From contig JAESIW010000020.1 in assembly GCA_016802295.1 (NCBI GenBank), positions 2,246,120 to 2,310,119 of the forward strand: DNA of 64,000 nt. The letters run 5' to 3'. This DNA is from Brachionus rotundiformis. Taxonomy: Eukaryota > Rotifera > Eurotatoria > Ploima > Brachionidae. This document shows positions 17,502 through 27,886 of the stretch, piece by piece. Under the pieces are notes generated by a model, which was not told the DNA's origin, did not search any database, and saw only the letters and a list, made by a program, of their open reading frames with translations. The stretch's first letter is position 1. Each line of letters starts with the position of its first letter. The translations under genes were made by a program, and so were the position numbers.

Positions 17502-19949
17502 ATGGTCCAAAGAGACATGAAAATTATTATTTTTTTTCTACTAATAGTAATATATGGTGAAGTAAAGGCAAAAAATATAACTGCATTGTACATAAATGAC
17601 GACTACTTGACCAAAAATTATTTAAACAAAATTCCGTTTAGCGATCAAGCGCGAACCAGCTATGACCAACAGCCACAATTTAATTTTGTTGACCTTCAAT
17701 TATTCGCCGAGAACAACCGCTATTCTAAGTCAATTGAGGTTTCTGGTTTTAGTAGTTTGTTTAATAACACTTTGAACAAGACAAGTTTGATTGAGCTTTT
17801 TTTTCCAAGCGCAAAATTCAGTCAAAAAGCTCAAATTGAAATACTAATCTCGACAGGCCATTTGGATACCACAAAATTTGATCTTCAATTCTTAAATTTG
17901 AGCTCAAATAATTTACAAGAGACATTTTTGGATGATTATTCCCTCAAATCTAACCAAACCATCAATTCAACTTTATTTGATTATATCTTAAAAAAATATT
18001 TCTCCAAAGTTAAAGTACTTAAGCTCAGTTACAACAACATTACCACGTTAAAGAGCGAGTACTTTGAAATTTTTTCCGGTGTTTCGGATATGCCTTCCAA
18101 TTTGGAAGGAATTATGCTTGACAACAACAATTTATCATACATAAAATATGACACTTTTTATGGTTTAAAATTTTTAAAATTTCTTGATTTGAGCTCGAAT
18201 GGTCTTAAATTGATTCATCCTTTGACATTTTCTCATCCTTATTTTACTCAAAGTTTGTTCTATCTTAATTTAAGAGACAACCAATTAAGCGCTGTCTACA
18301 GTGGCATGAATGGTAGCTTGATTAATTTGACTCATTTTTTCTTGGAAAAAAATTCAGCTGTTGAATGCGATTGTGGCTTAGAGTGGATTTGGAGTAAAAG
18401 GGATCGAATTCAACTTGATTTCAGCTGCCCCACTGCCAAATTATGCGACCAAAATCAAGAGCCAGTCTTGATAACCAATAATCTAAATTTAGATGAATCA
18501 TCGGATATTTCTATCATTAGAAAAGCTTCAAAAACATGGTTTGCATGGACAGTTTTTGTTGATCATTTGGAACCAGTCATACCATATCCTTATTTAATCT
18601 CAAATGAAACTAAGGTAAACAGGGAGTTGATAAATGAGCTAGAGAATCAAGAGAAGCATATTTACCATACATGGATATACGAAGACGTGATTTTAAAATG
18701 TTCGAACAAGAATGACTCTGACGGTGATCCAACAGAATCAGCTATTATTTGGAAAACTCAATATGGTTATTTTGGCAACTATGACCGAATAAATCAGTCT
18801 AATTATAAAATTTTCAAATCATTATACAAATTAAATAAATTGACAAAAATTCATAAGCATAAAAGAATTCGAATAAGTGAAAATTTGAGTGCAGGCTCGC
18901 ATACTAATATTTATATCAACGCGGACAATAGTTTAATAATTACCAATATTAGACAAGCGACTGCAGGTTCTTTTGTTTGTTTATCAGTGAATCAAAATGG
19001 TATTAAGTCTTATGAATATGACCTATTGGTTCGAGAAGGTGTATCTGAGTACTTTATTTACTGCCTATTTGTAAGTATAATAAGTATGATTGTGCCGTCT
19101 ATTCTAGGAATAATAATCTGCGCCGTATGCGAATACCAAGCGGACAAAAATTATCCCATGACCCCTCCATGTTATCCAACTCCTTTGGCTAATACACCGC
19201 CAAACTTTGACTTTAATGAATGGATGGCCAATGCAGCAAGCTATTTGCCAAATCTTAACATTCACGAAACACTTGATCAAGTCAGCAAAAGATTGCGCAA
19301 AGGTATGGAAAAAGCTAGTGTTACTGTAAAATCATTTAGCATGACCAGTAGTGCTTACATTTACTCTATGTATGAACAAAGCTCGCAGCGATTATACGAC
19401 TTGAAGCAGTACGTGCCGAACATAAACGTTCCCTCAATAAACCTAAATTTGAATTTGCCTACAATGAAATATCCTCCAATGGGTCAGCTAGCTAACCGAA
19501 TGCGAACTGGTATGGGAAACATGTTCTGGCAATTTAGAGAATTTTGTGGTTCAAATGATTTGACTCATACGCCGTCGATAGTCGATATTCAATCTGACTG
19601 CAGTGCCAGCAATGCTGTTGGTAGAGCTTACTTTATGGACCAGTTACATTTAAAAGACAACTCTCGTGTCAATCATAATAACTTGTATCGATTTTTACAT
19701 TTGATTAAAGAAGAGTCAAAAAATGATAAAAAATTGGAGAGTCATTTGGACGGTGTTACTGAATACAGCGTTGTTAGCGAGGCTACTGAAGAAACTAAAC
19801 CAAGTACTTCAGGATATCAAGATTCTAAGTTATATCCAAAGTTAGTTGTAAAAACTGAGCCTTCGGACTCCAATAGTGAAGATGAGTCTGAATTAAATTC
19901 AACTAATAATGAGGCAACAATTCAAAAGGCTAAACAATTAGGTCATTAA
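17502..19949 (+). CDS. LRR-Ig single-pass transmembrane protein
   Basis: An 815-residue protein in one exon. It starts with a signal peptide (MKIIIFFLLIVIYG; the first Met is five codons upstream). Leucine-rich repeats follow at about 115-280 (LQFLNLSSNNLQ, VLKLSYNNIT, LKFLDLSSNGLK, LFYLNLRDNQLS), then a C-terminal LRR cap with ECDCGLEWIW and paired cysteines (about 286-330). One Ig-like domain spans about 390-510 (ILKCSNK...GSFVCLSVNQNG), followed by a transmembrane helix at about 517-545. The 270-residue cytoplasmic tail has no known domain; it has NLNLPTMKYPPMG-type proline segments and an acidic serine-rich end. The layout is that of LRR-Ig neuronal adhesion/receptor proteins (LINGO, Kekkon, LRIG group); the exact subfamily is unclear. 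Confidence 0.85.
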   Translation: MVQRDMKIIIFFLLIVIYGEVKAKNITALYINDDYLTKNYLNKIPFSDQARTSYDQQPQFNFVDLQLFAENNRYSKSIEVSGFSSLFNNTLNKTSLIELFFPSAKFSQKAQIEILISTGHLDTTKFDLQFLNLSSNNLQETFLDDYSLKSNQTINSTLFDYILKKYFSKVKVLKLSYNNITTLKSEYFEIFSGVSDMPSNLEGIMLDNNNLSYIKYDTFYGLKFLKFLDLSSNGLKLIHPLTFSHPYFTQSLFYLNLRDNQLSAVYSGMNGSLINLTHFFLEKNSAVECDCGLEWIWSKRDRIQLDFSCPTAKLCDQNQEPVLITNNLNLDESSDISIIRKASKTWFAWTVFVDHLEPVIPYPYLISNETKVNRELINELENQEKHIYHTWIYEDVILKCSNKNDSDGDPTESAIIWKTQYGYFGNYDRINQSNYKIFKSLYKLNKLTKIHKHKRIRISENLSAGSHTNIYINADNSLIITNIRQATAGSFVCLSVNQNGIKSYEYDLLVREGVSEYFIYCLFVSIISMIVPSILGIIICAVCEYQADKNYPMTPPCYPTPLANTPPNFDFNEWMANAASYLPNLNIHETLDQVSKRLRKGMEKASVTVKSFSMTSSAYIYSMYEQSSQRLYDLKQYVPNINVPSINLNLNLPTMKYPPMGQLANRMRTGMGNMFWQFREFCGSNDLTHTPSIVDIQSDCSASNAVGRAYFMDQLHLKDNSRVNHNNLYRFLHLIKEESKNDKKLESHLDGVTEYSVVSEATEETKPSTSGYQDSKLYPKLVVKTEPSDSNSEDESELNSTNNEATIQKAKQLGH

Positions 19950-21262
19950 AAAAATTTAACTTAAATAAACATTTTCACGTATCACTAAATGTGAAAATTG
20001 ATTTTATGTTGTATGAAATTTAACTTTAAAATAAAAAACGTCATATTTAAACGTATTAGGCTGAAAAAGATAGAAAGTCAAAAATATTCTTCATCTTAAA
20101 GATAGATTTTTTTTAATTAATTTTTTTCCTTTAGATAAAAGTGTAATAAAATTTTTTTAATTTTTTATTTTAAATGCTTGTAAATTATTTTAAAAAATTA
20201 CTTAAATATTTAATTTAACTAATTTGAATTAGAATTTGTTGACACTTTGAGGATTCAGATTTTAAAATTTGTGAAAATTATAAATATTATTAATCAGTTG
20301 TTAATTTAGTTAATTTATTTTTAAAAATATTTTAAAATAGGTCTCAATAAATTAAAAATAAGATGATTATATAACTCGATAAGGATATAACTATTTTAAT
20401 TAGTTTAATTTCTATTCAAAACTTTCAAAATCTAGTATTATAAAGCTAGAAAACAAAAATTTTCTTTCAAAAAAGAATAAAACAAAGGAAATTAAATTCA
20501 TTTTTTCTATCAAATAAAATTTATATTCTGAAAATCTTATTGTAAACTCAAGGAATTTTATACTTTAACTTTATTTTCTGATTAAAAAATCAATTCATTT
20601 TGGACTAAGTAGATTTTCAGTAATAATAATCTTGAGATAGAATACTTAAATTAGAATTAAAATTCAATCAAATAAAAAACATTAATTAGAGATTCAATTT
20701 TTTGTTTTAATAATCATTTATTCAAATTACAGAATAAATTTACATTTCATATATTTCATTTAATTTAGAGAATAAAAATAAACTTGATCAAAATTTTGAA
20801 ATCAAATCCGAAATCTTTAATCAAAATAATCAACTTGATTTAAAATATAGCGATTTTTTTTTAATTGGTACCTCAACATAAAAGGCCTCAAATCCTTTAA
20901 AAGAAACAATTTAGCTAATTAGTTTAGCCTTTGAGTTGAAAATAAAATAAAAATATTAAAAAAAACAAAACTTAAGCTTTTTGTCAAATTTTATTTACAA
21001 AAACTTTTTTTTTTGTAAAAAGAAAACTTTCCAAATTGAATTTGATTAGAAAAATTTTAAAAACACAATATTTAATTTCATTAATTTAGAAAATTTGATA
21101 TCAGAAGCTGAATATTGAAAATAAAAAAAAATGAAAGAAATAACACAATATTGTAGTTTTAATCTATTAAGGGGCATATTGATATCTATTTACACACTCA
21201 CACACTCTCATTTAGGAAGAATATTAAGTTAAAAAAAATCTTGTACATTTAGTTCTAATAGA
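19950..21262. other. Intergenic, AT-rich, between convergent genes
   Basis: Contains the 3' ends of the LRR-Ig gene (plus) and the swiprosin gene (minus). Short CA/CT-rich run at 21191-21210. Nothing else is supported. Confidence 0.5.
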
Positions 21263-22384
21263 TTAATTAGAAAAGATAGATTTCTTAGCCATAAATTCAT
21301 CTCTTTTTTTCTTTTTCAGCTCTTCCATTCGACGTCTTTCCTCTTGCTCCTCGCGAATTTCTCTTTCGAAGTTGTTCGAAAATGATTGCTTAAGAGCCTG
21401 AGCTTCGAAAAATGTTTTGGCCCCTTTGACTCCAGTTTCTGTTACGTCTATTTCCATTACTTGGTCATACAACTGCTGTAAGCCAGAGTCTTTGGTTAGC
21501 TCGCCATTTTTTGCTTTGCGGAATATCATCAAAAACTTAAATTGTAAAATTTTAAAAATTAACAAAAAATTAAGCAAATAAATCGCTTTTACCTCTTTAA
21601 AGTTAATCTTATTATCGTTATCGTCATCAACTTGCTTTATCATTTCTTTAAGACCTAAGTGTGTCTGTGGCACTCGAAGTTTTTCCATCATGAACTTGAG
21701 CTCTTCTAGGTCCAGTTTTTTGTCATTATTAAAATCATACCTTCAAAATTAAAGTTTTTTATTTGGTCANNNNNNNNNNNNNNNNNNNNNNNNNNNNNNN
21801 NNNNNNNNNNNNNNNNNNNNNNNNNNNNNNNNNNNNNNNNNNNNNNNNNNNNNNNNNNNNNNNNNNNNNNNNNNNNNNNNNNNNNNNNNNNNNNNNNNNN
21901 NNNNNNNNNNNNNNNNNNNNNNNNNNNNNNNNNNNNNNNNNNNNNNNNNNNNNNNNNNNNNNNNNNNNNNNNNNNNNNNNNNNNNNNNNNNNNNNNNNNN
22001 NNNNNNNNNNNNNNNNNNNNNNNNNNNNNNNNNNNNNNNNNNNNNNNNNNNNNNNNNNNNNNNNNNNNNNNNNNNNNNNNNNNNNNNNNNNNNNNNNNNN
22101 NNNNNNNNNNNNNNNNNNNNNNNNNNNNNNNNNNNNNNNNNNNNNNNNNNNNNNNNNNNNNNNNNNNNNNNNNNNNNNNNCTAAAAAATATTAGGAAAAA
22201 AGTTGTTAGTATAATTTCCTCTTCGAAATAATTATGTTTTTTCCAGAGATTGAATATCTTTGCGCGAAAATTCCTTGAATTCAGTGTAGGGGTTGAACAC
22301 CTTCATAGATGGTTGAATGTTCTCGTCGCCTTCATTTCTGGCCATTTGTTTTTCTAATTTGGCAGCAAGTTCGCTATCAGCCAT
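21263..22384 (-). CDS. EFHD2: EF-hand protein swiprosin (EFHD1/EFHD2-like), interrupted by gap
   Basis: Minus-strand exons are 22235-22384 (ATG at 22382-22384; includes SMKVFNPYTEFKEFSRKDI), then one or more lost in the gap, then 21593-21740 (EF-hand loop DFNNDKKLDLEE, PQTHLGLKEMIKQ, start of the second EF loop) and 21263-21535 (FLMIFRKAKNGEL, VKGAKTFFEAQ, a charged EQEERRRMEELKKKK coiled coil, TAA). The intron 21536-21592 is GT-AG. The motifs VFNPYTEFKEFSRK and PQTHLGLK are diagnostic of swiprosins, calcium-binding actin regulators. Exon 1 runs straight into a stop with no donor site, next to suspicious sequence at the gap edge (22181-22240), so the exon 1 junction cannot be trusted. Confidence 0.9.
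21770..22180. other. Assembly gap
   Basis: A run of Ns that removes at least one internal exon of the swiprosin gene (residues between SLEK and YDFNNDKK are missing). Confidence 1.
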
Positions 22385-25002
22385 TTTATATTTTAAATTA
22401 TTTTTTCTAAATTAGAAAATAAAAATTTGTGTGAACACGTTCAGCTATTAACCTAGTTTAGACTGTAATTTATTTCGAAGAGGAAATTCGATTGACTTGA
22501 GTATAGCAAGCAAACACGACCTGTTCAAATAGCTCAAAGTGAAAATAAACCTGCACACTTTTTTGTCAACTAATTTTAAAAAGCCTAAAATCTAGTTTTA
22601 TGATTTTGTTGTTTGGACAAATACGAAGGCTTAATTTCATTTTGTTTTATCGGACTGAGAAATTATTTTTAAGCCATCTTTTGTTTTGTTGGATTAAGCG
22701 GACTAGATATCAAATTTAAGATAAACTGAAACTTTTCTATTCTTAAATTATATTCCATATACGAGAAGAGATAAAAATTGAATTTGTGTTCCAATGCATA
22801 AATTTGCATCTGAACTCTTGGATGGATTGAGCTCTCCTAATTGGCAAATATTAGTTCTGGACTTTAATGAAATTAAATTATTGAGAGAAAAAACTTTGGT
22901 TAGGACAGCGAAGCCAAAATAAGCCCTTAAACCAACAATGCTTTTTGAATTTTGTTAATTAAAATCTTATTATTTTATATATCTATTTTTTGTTCGGGCT
23001 TAATCGCTCCATGTTTTTCTAAATAAATCGATAGACCATATTCATTAAAAAGTTCAATCTATTGAAACTAATAAAATCACTTGCCTCCCTTAGTTTGGAT
23101 TAATTTTGCTAAAATATTCCAGCTTTCGATCAAAAATTCATAAATATGCTCCGGAATTTTGGAGATAAATAAACAATTCTATCATTCTCAGTAAGTCGTT
23201 TGCATGCTATTCATCATAATAAAATTTGATAAAAACAAGATTTTTTTACTTGAATCGGTCTCTGATACCATTTTAAGATAAATGATAAATGGTTATAACT
23301 TATTTTTTAAACAAAACAAAAATAACCTCTATGGTTTTAATTAATTCGCAAATGGTAGCATATTTTAAGAACCTACCACCTTATAAAAAAACTTTTTGAT
23401 TGCTTTGAAAACTTATTTACCAAAAAGTTCTAATTGGTTTAATATTCATCCAATTCTTCTTAAAACAACTTAAACTAATGAGGCCCAAAATACTATTTGC
23501 ACAAATTTTGAACAACATGGACTTTTGAAGCAGGTTTTGATTACTGCTTTAACATTGAACAACAAGAAAGAAGGTCTTAACTTAAACATTTATTAGGAGA
23601 AAATATTCTTGCTTAAATATATGCATTTAGATCATTAGCTAATTCAAAAACAAAAGCCAAACATGCTTATTTTAAGTTTAAAAACCGGTCTCGTAGTTTT
23701 TAATCGTGTATTTTAATAATATGATTCTTAAGTAATTTTGATTAAAAAGCTATTATGTTGTTAGCTTTTTTGCTTATTAAAACTTTCTTCCAAAGGTGTT
23801 CTTCAAAGACTCAAAAATCAAAAAATTAAATCTTTGTTTTGTAATGACATAATCTGTAAACCAAAATATCAACTCTGTTTGACATTCTATTTTAGTCAAT
23901 TTTGCCACATAGGGTCGATTCTTAGTCAAGTATTAATATTAATTAATTTCAAGGATTAATATACCGACTAGGATTTTTATATCTATGTATATTTTTGATA
24001 AAAAATTTGCCAAACTAAAAATATTATAAAAAAGATAAATAAACTTTTTGATTACAATTAAATCCTTTTGAGAAACAACCACTGATCAGAAGGCTTTTAC
24101 CCTTCGGAAAAAACCTTAATAATTCAAATTTCCAAAGTATTCTATTTAGACTTAGTTTTTGCTCAAGATATCCTAAAATTTTCGAGATTACTATAAACTT
24201 ATTAAAAGTTTAGCCAACTAGATCAAACTAGTTAAGTTAATTTAAAAAAAAATACATCAAAATATTGAGTGAACTTTAAATCTTTATTTAAATATTATGA
24301 TTTAGAGGCTGCACAAAATTATGTTATTGGCAAAGATCTAATTAACTAGTCATTAATTAAAATATTTTTTTAACAGTCATTCAAGAACATTTAAAAATTT
24401 AAATTTAAATTTTTTAAATCGAACTAACTCAATTAGTGCTATGGTAACATTAATTTCCAAGTATTGAATTTGAATAAAATTTAAAATTTGATGTTTTGAC
24501 AAAAAAAATTGTTTTACAAAAAAGTGACCATTAAAAACATAACAAACCATTGAACCATAAAAATAGGTCTTGTAAGATAATCTTTTAATTAAAATTAAAA
24601 ATTCATTTTAAAATTAATTTAATTATGATTTAGTTTTTGAAATTAATTTTTTTTGTGCATTAAAAAGAACAATATTTATAAAATTTCCTCTTTAAGCTAG
24701 TAATATTTATAAATATCACGTGATGAGCTTTTTTTGAACTTTTCAAATAAAAAAAAGTTACTTGGTAATGGCATTTTTCCCGGTCAAATATGTCCTTTGG
24801 GTCTAAAGATTACATTTTTCCAAATTATGCATAAGACAATTTAAGAAGCAAAAATTAAAAAATTTTTAAAATTTCATGAAATAAAATTAATAAATACGCG
24901 TTGCGTAGACATTAGAAAGAGAGATATGTATTATTTCTACAAAGAAAAACTTGCAACCAAAAACCTTTTAATTTTGAAATTAAATTTAAAATCTTAATTT
25001 GA
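22385..25002. other. Long intergenic region, AT-rich
   Basis: 2.6 kb with no supported gene apart from the exon-like fragment at 23777-23920. Contains one arm of a short inverted repeat (about 22466-22485) whose partner lies at 22213-22232. Confidence 0.45.
23777..23920 (-). pseudogene. Isolated exon-like fragment, unrecognised
   Basis: On the minus strand a splice-acceptor-like CTTGACTAAG is followed by 47 open codons (starting NRPYVAKLTKIECQ, then WFTDYVITKQRF) to a TAA at 23777-23779. Composition is protein-like, and PYVAK..KI...WF faintly recalls a BAH-domain strand. No neighbouring exons are seen, so it may be a gene remnant or chance. Confidence 0.2.
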
Positions 25003-25800
25003 ATGGATCAGCCGAGCAGTCAACGAGCTACTAGATCAATGGTTAGCATTCAGAAAATAGATACGAGTACATCATCCAGTTCCAGAGAAACTAATCCAAC
25101 TAGCCGCACTTCCAGTCCAAGTGTACAGTCATTCAAGAAATTAAATTTCGATTTTAATTTTTTACTCAAATTAATGAACAAAAGAAAGCTTCACTTGCCG
25201 TGTCCTCAGTGCAAGGCCCTTGTAGTCAACTTGACTGATCATTTGACCAAGACTCATTTTGTTAAAAACATAAATGAGCGACGTAATTTAATAGATTCTG
25301 TGCGTAATGAGTACATTCTAAATGAGGAAGGTGTACATAAGTTAATAGAGTTTAATAAAGAGTTGAAAAATGTTATTTTTCCTAATAGAGACGAGTCCTT
25401 TGATGACGAGCTAAACTCGTCGACCATTGAGGAAATGAAAGAAGATATCAGTCTTTTTGCTGAAGAAGATAATGAGTTTAGTGCCAATGAGCTCGAAAAT
25501 TCGGACAATTCTAGGTCGTTTAAGAAAAGAAAATTAAGCAAACCAGTCAAAAAGCCCTATGTAGAGGTGCAGGATTTGGATGAGCCTGATTTACCAGAAT
25601 GCAGCAGCGTTTTGGACGTCGATGATAATAAAGATATGTATAAAAAATTAGCATCTATTGAAAATCAACTTAACGAAATCCTAACTAAATTTAATAGCTT
25701 TGTCAGTGATGTGAATAATAAAATAACTGAGTTAAACAATCAACTAAAAAACACGTCAAACGATTTAAATTTAATTAAAGAAAAGATTCTAAAAGAATAG
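25003..25800 (+). CDS. Unrecognised protein with C2H2-like finger and coiled coil
   Basis: A 265-residue intronless protein. The N-terminus is Ser/Thr-rich (about 1-45). A finger-like motif, CPQCKALVVNLTDHLTKTH, spans about 67-85 (Cys67, Cys70, His80, His85; C-X2-C-X9-H-X4-H, shorter between Cys and His than the classical C2H2). An acidic middle region follows, then a basic nuclear-localisation-like KKRKLSKPVKK and a C-terminal coiled coil (ASIENQLNEILTKFNSF onward). A nuclear protein is inferred; no family is recognised. The 5' flank is AT-rich without an obvious TATA box. Confidence 0.65.
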   Translation: MDQPSSQRATRSMVSIQKIDTSTSSSSRETNPTSRTSSPSVQSFKKLNFDFNFLLKLMNKRKLHLPCPQCKALVVNLTDHLTKTHFVKNINERRNLIDSVRNEYILNEEGVHKLIEFNKELKNVIFPNRDESFDDELNSSTIEEMKEDISLFAEEDNEFSANELENSDNSRSFKKRKLSKPVKKPYVEVQDLDEPDLPECSSVLDVDDNKDMYKKLASIENQLNEILTKFNSFVSDVNNKITELNNQLKNTSNDLNLIKEKILKE

Positions 25801-26163
25801 TAATTCGTTAAGTTATGTATTTATATTTTTTAAAAATAAAATTGCCATGTTGTTTTTTTTGTTTTGTTTTAAGTTTGTTGCTATTTTGTATAATTTTGAA
25901 AAATTTTCAATTTAACTAAATAAATTTAAGTCCTAATTGAAATATTGAAATTTAAGCTGGTTATTTTTACATTTTTATTTTGAAAAATATTAAAATAAAA
26001 ATTGTAACTGGTTTAGGAATCAAATAATATTTTATTTTTATTAATTTTGGATTATGCCTGTAAACTCTAGTTTGAATTTTTCTCAATTAAATGTTTACCA
26101 TTTATTCTTAAAAGCCTCTTCTAAAATATAAAAATACACATTTTAAATTTTTTTGAAAATTTA
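25801..26163. other. Intergenic, convergent 3' flanks
   Basis: Short AT-rich spacer between the C2H2/coil gene and METTL5, which converge on it. AATAAA-like sequences occur on both strands. Confidence 0.5.
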
Positions 26164-26880
26164 TTAAACAAAGTGACTTAATCTTATTAGATCAACAGCT
26201 ATATCTTTATCTTTAGATTCTTTAAGTAGTTTTTTATTTCTATTTTCCACTTTAGGAATATTATATTTAAGTTCAGACATGACTTCTAATCGCATGTTCC
26301 ATTGCTTTGCTTTGTTTTTCAGATAATCTCTGGTAACACTTTTGTGTAAAGAGTAGATTGACCCTGAACAAAATTCAGACGCTATCATCAAAAATTGAAT
26401 GTCGATTCCGAATTGTTTTTCATTACTTTCTAACTTTTGGTTTTTGGTGCCAAAAGGTGGATTCATCACGCATGTGTCGAAAAAATTGGTAAATTTTTTA
26501 TAACTATCCTTTTTGTTTAAAAGCTGCTTAACATCTGCCTGAACTAAATCGATTGAATGTTCGAAATCAAAAGAGTTTAAATTTTGTCTACAAATGGCAA
26601 GTGCGTCTGAATCAATGTCGATTCCGAGGGAGTAAATTGGTTCAAAAAAGGAACAGGCTATTGTAAGCATACCAGTTCCGATTCCGAACTCGCACATTTT
26701 TTTACCATTTATGTCATCATATACACTGTCAATATTGAAAGCTATTTGACTTGCCAAATGTGGTGTTGTGATGTATTGTTCCAAATAAAGCTTTGGATCA
26801 GGAAATGTTTCTACACTTTGCAGATATGACTCGAGTTCTTTTAATTTCATTTTATTTTTTGATTTAAAAAGATATCTCAA
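26164..26880 (-). CDS. METTL5: 18S rRNA m6A methyltransferase METTL5
   Basis: A 238-residue intronless Rossmann-fold methyltransferase. LEQYITTPHLASQIAF and the SAM-binding motif CEFGIGTGMLTI (about 63-74), the acidic strand-2 end GIDIDSDAL, the catalytic CVMNPPFGTK (NPPF 140-143), YSLHKSVTRDYL and the C-terminal VDLIRLSHF all match METTL5. With TRMT112 the family methylates one adenosine in 18S rRNA. The homologous start is probably Met11 (MKLKELESYL), since other METTL5 proteins begin near KLKELES; the upstream Met adds ten residues. The motif has GIGTG where vertebrates have GCGCG. Confidence 0.93.
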   Translation of the reverse strand: MRYLFKSKNKMKLKELESYLQSVETFPDPKLYLEQYITTPHLASQIAFNIDSVYDDINGKKMCEFGIGTGMLTIACSFFEPIYSLGIDIDSDALAICRQNLNSFDFEHSIDLVQADVKQLLNKKDSYKKFTNFFDTCVMNPPFGTKNQKLESNEKQFGIDIQFLMIASEFCSGSIYSLHKSVTRDYLKNKAKQWNMRLEVMSELKYNIPKVENRNKKLLKESKDKDIAVDLIRLSHFV

Positions 26881-27886
26881 AATTTAGACCACATAATTTT
26901 AAGACTTAAAATAACCAAAATTAATTTAACAATAAATCATAATGCAAACTAATCAATAGCAATAAAAAAACCTACTAATATTGAGATTTAATTTTACTAA
27001 TTAAACTAAAATGTTAGTATGAAAATCGTCTTTGAATAGACATTTCAAAAAAGTCAATCTTTAATTCAAGTTAAAAAACAAATTTATTAGACCTAAAAAT
27101 TTAATTAATTTATTTATTTTTAGACTTGATTATTTAAAAAAATCGGGTTCATAATAATTAGAAACATGAAGGCTAAATATAATTAAAAAAACGATTATTT
27201 GCTTTTTAAAATTTGAAAGGATAAGACATAATTAGTTTTTGTAATTAAAATTAATAAATATAATCTCTTTTGAATATTCTAAGATATTGTTTTTTTTAAT
27301 TTTTGTTTTGAAAAATATCTTGATAATTTTTTTCGTTTCATATGAAAATTAAGAATGTATCTGAGATTTTTTAGAACATAGAATAAAAAATACATGGCTA
27401 AAAATAGCAATTAATTTTACTATTTTATTTGTTAATTAATTTTCTGACCTTAAAAGAAAACATAAAAAATAAAAAATAGCCACATGATTGTACCCTGATT
27501 TGTTTTAAAAAAAACACATTTAATAAAATTTAATCTAAATATTAAATAAATCTAAAGATTATTTTTATTGAATTTTATGACATAAATTTAGATTTTAATT
27601 TGAAAAATATTAAAACAACTTTTATGTAACTTACACAAACCAATACAAAAATCTATGATCTAAAAATCTATTTTTAAAATTTAATCGTTATAATTACTGT
27701 AATTAAATTGCAAATTATTAATAATATTGTACTAATAGAATGTTTATTGTAATTATAAATTTTATTTGATTTAAAAATACATAGATGAGCATTTAATTTT
27801 GTAAAAAAAATAAAGGATATACAACAATTTAGTTTAAGAAAATAATAAAATTTACTTATTAATTAATGACAATTATATTTACAAAA
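26881..27886. other. Intergenic, AT-rich
   Basis: About 1 kb between METTL5 and the GPCR gene, both on the minus strand; nothing else is supported. Confidence 0.5.
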
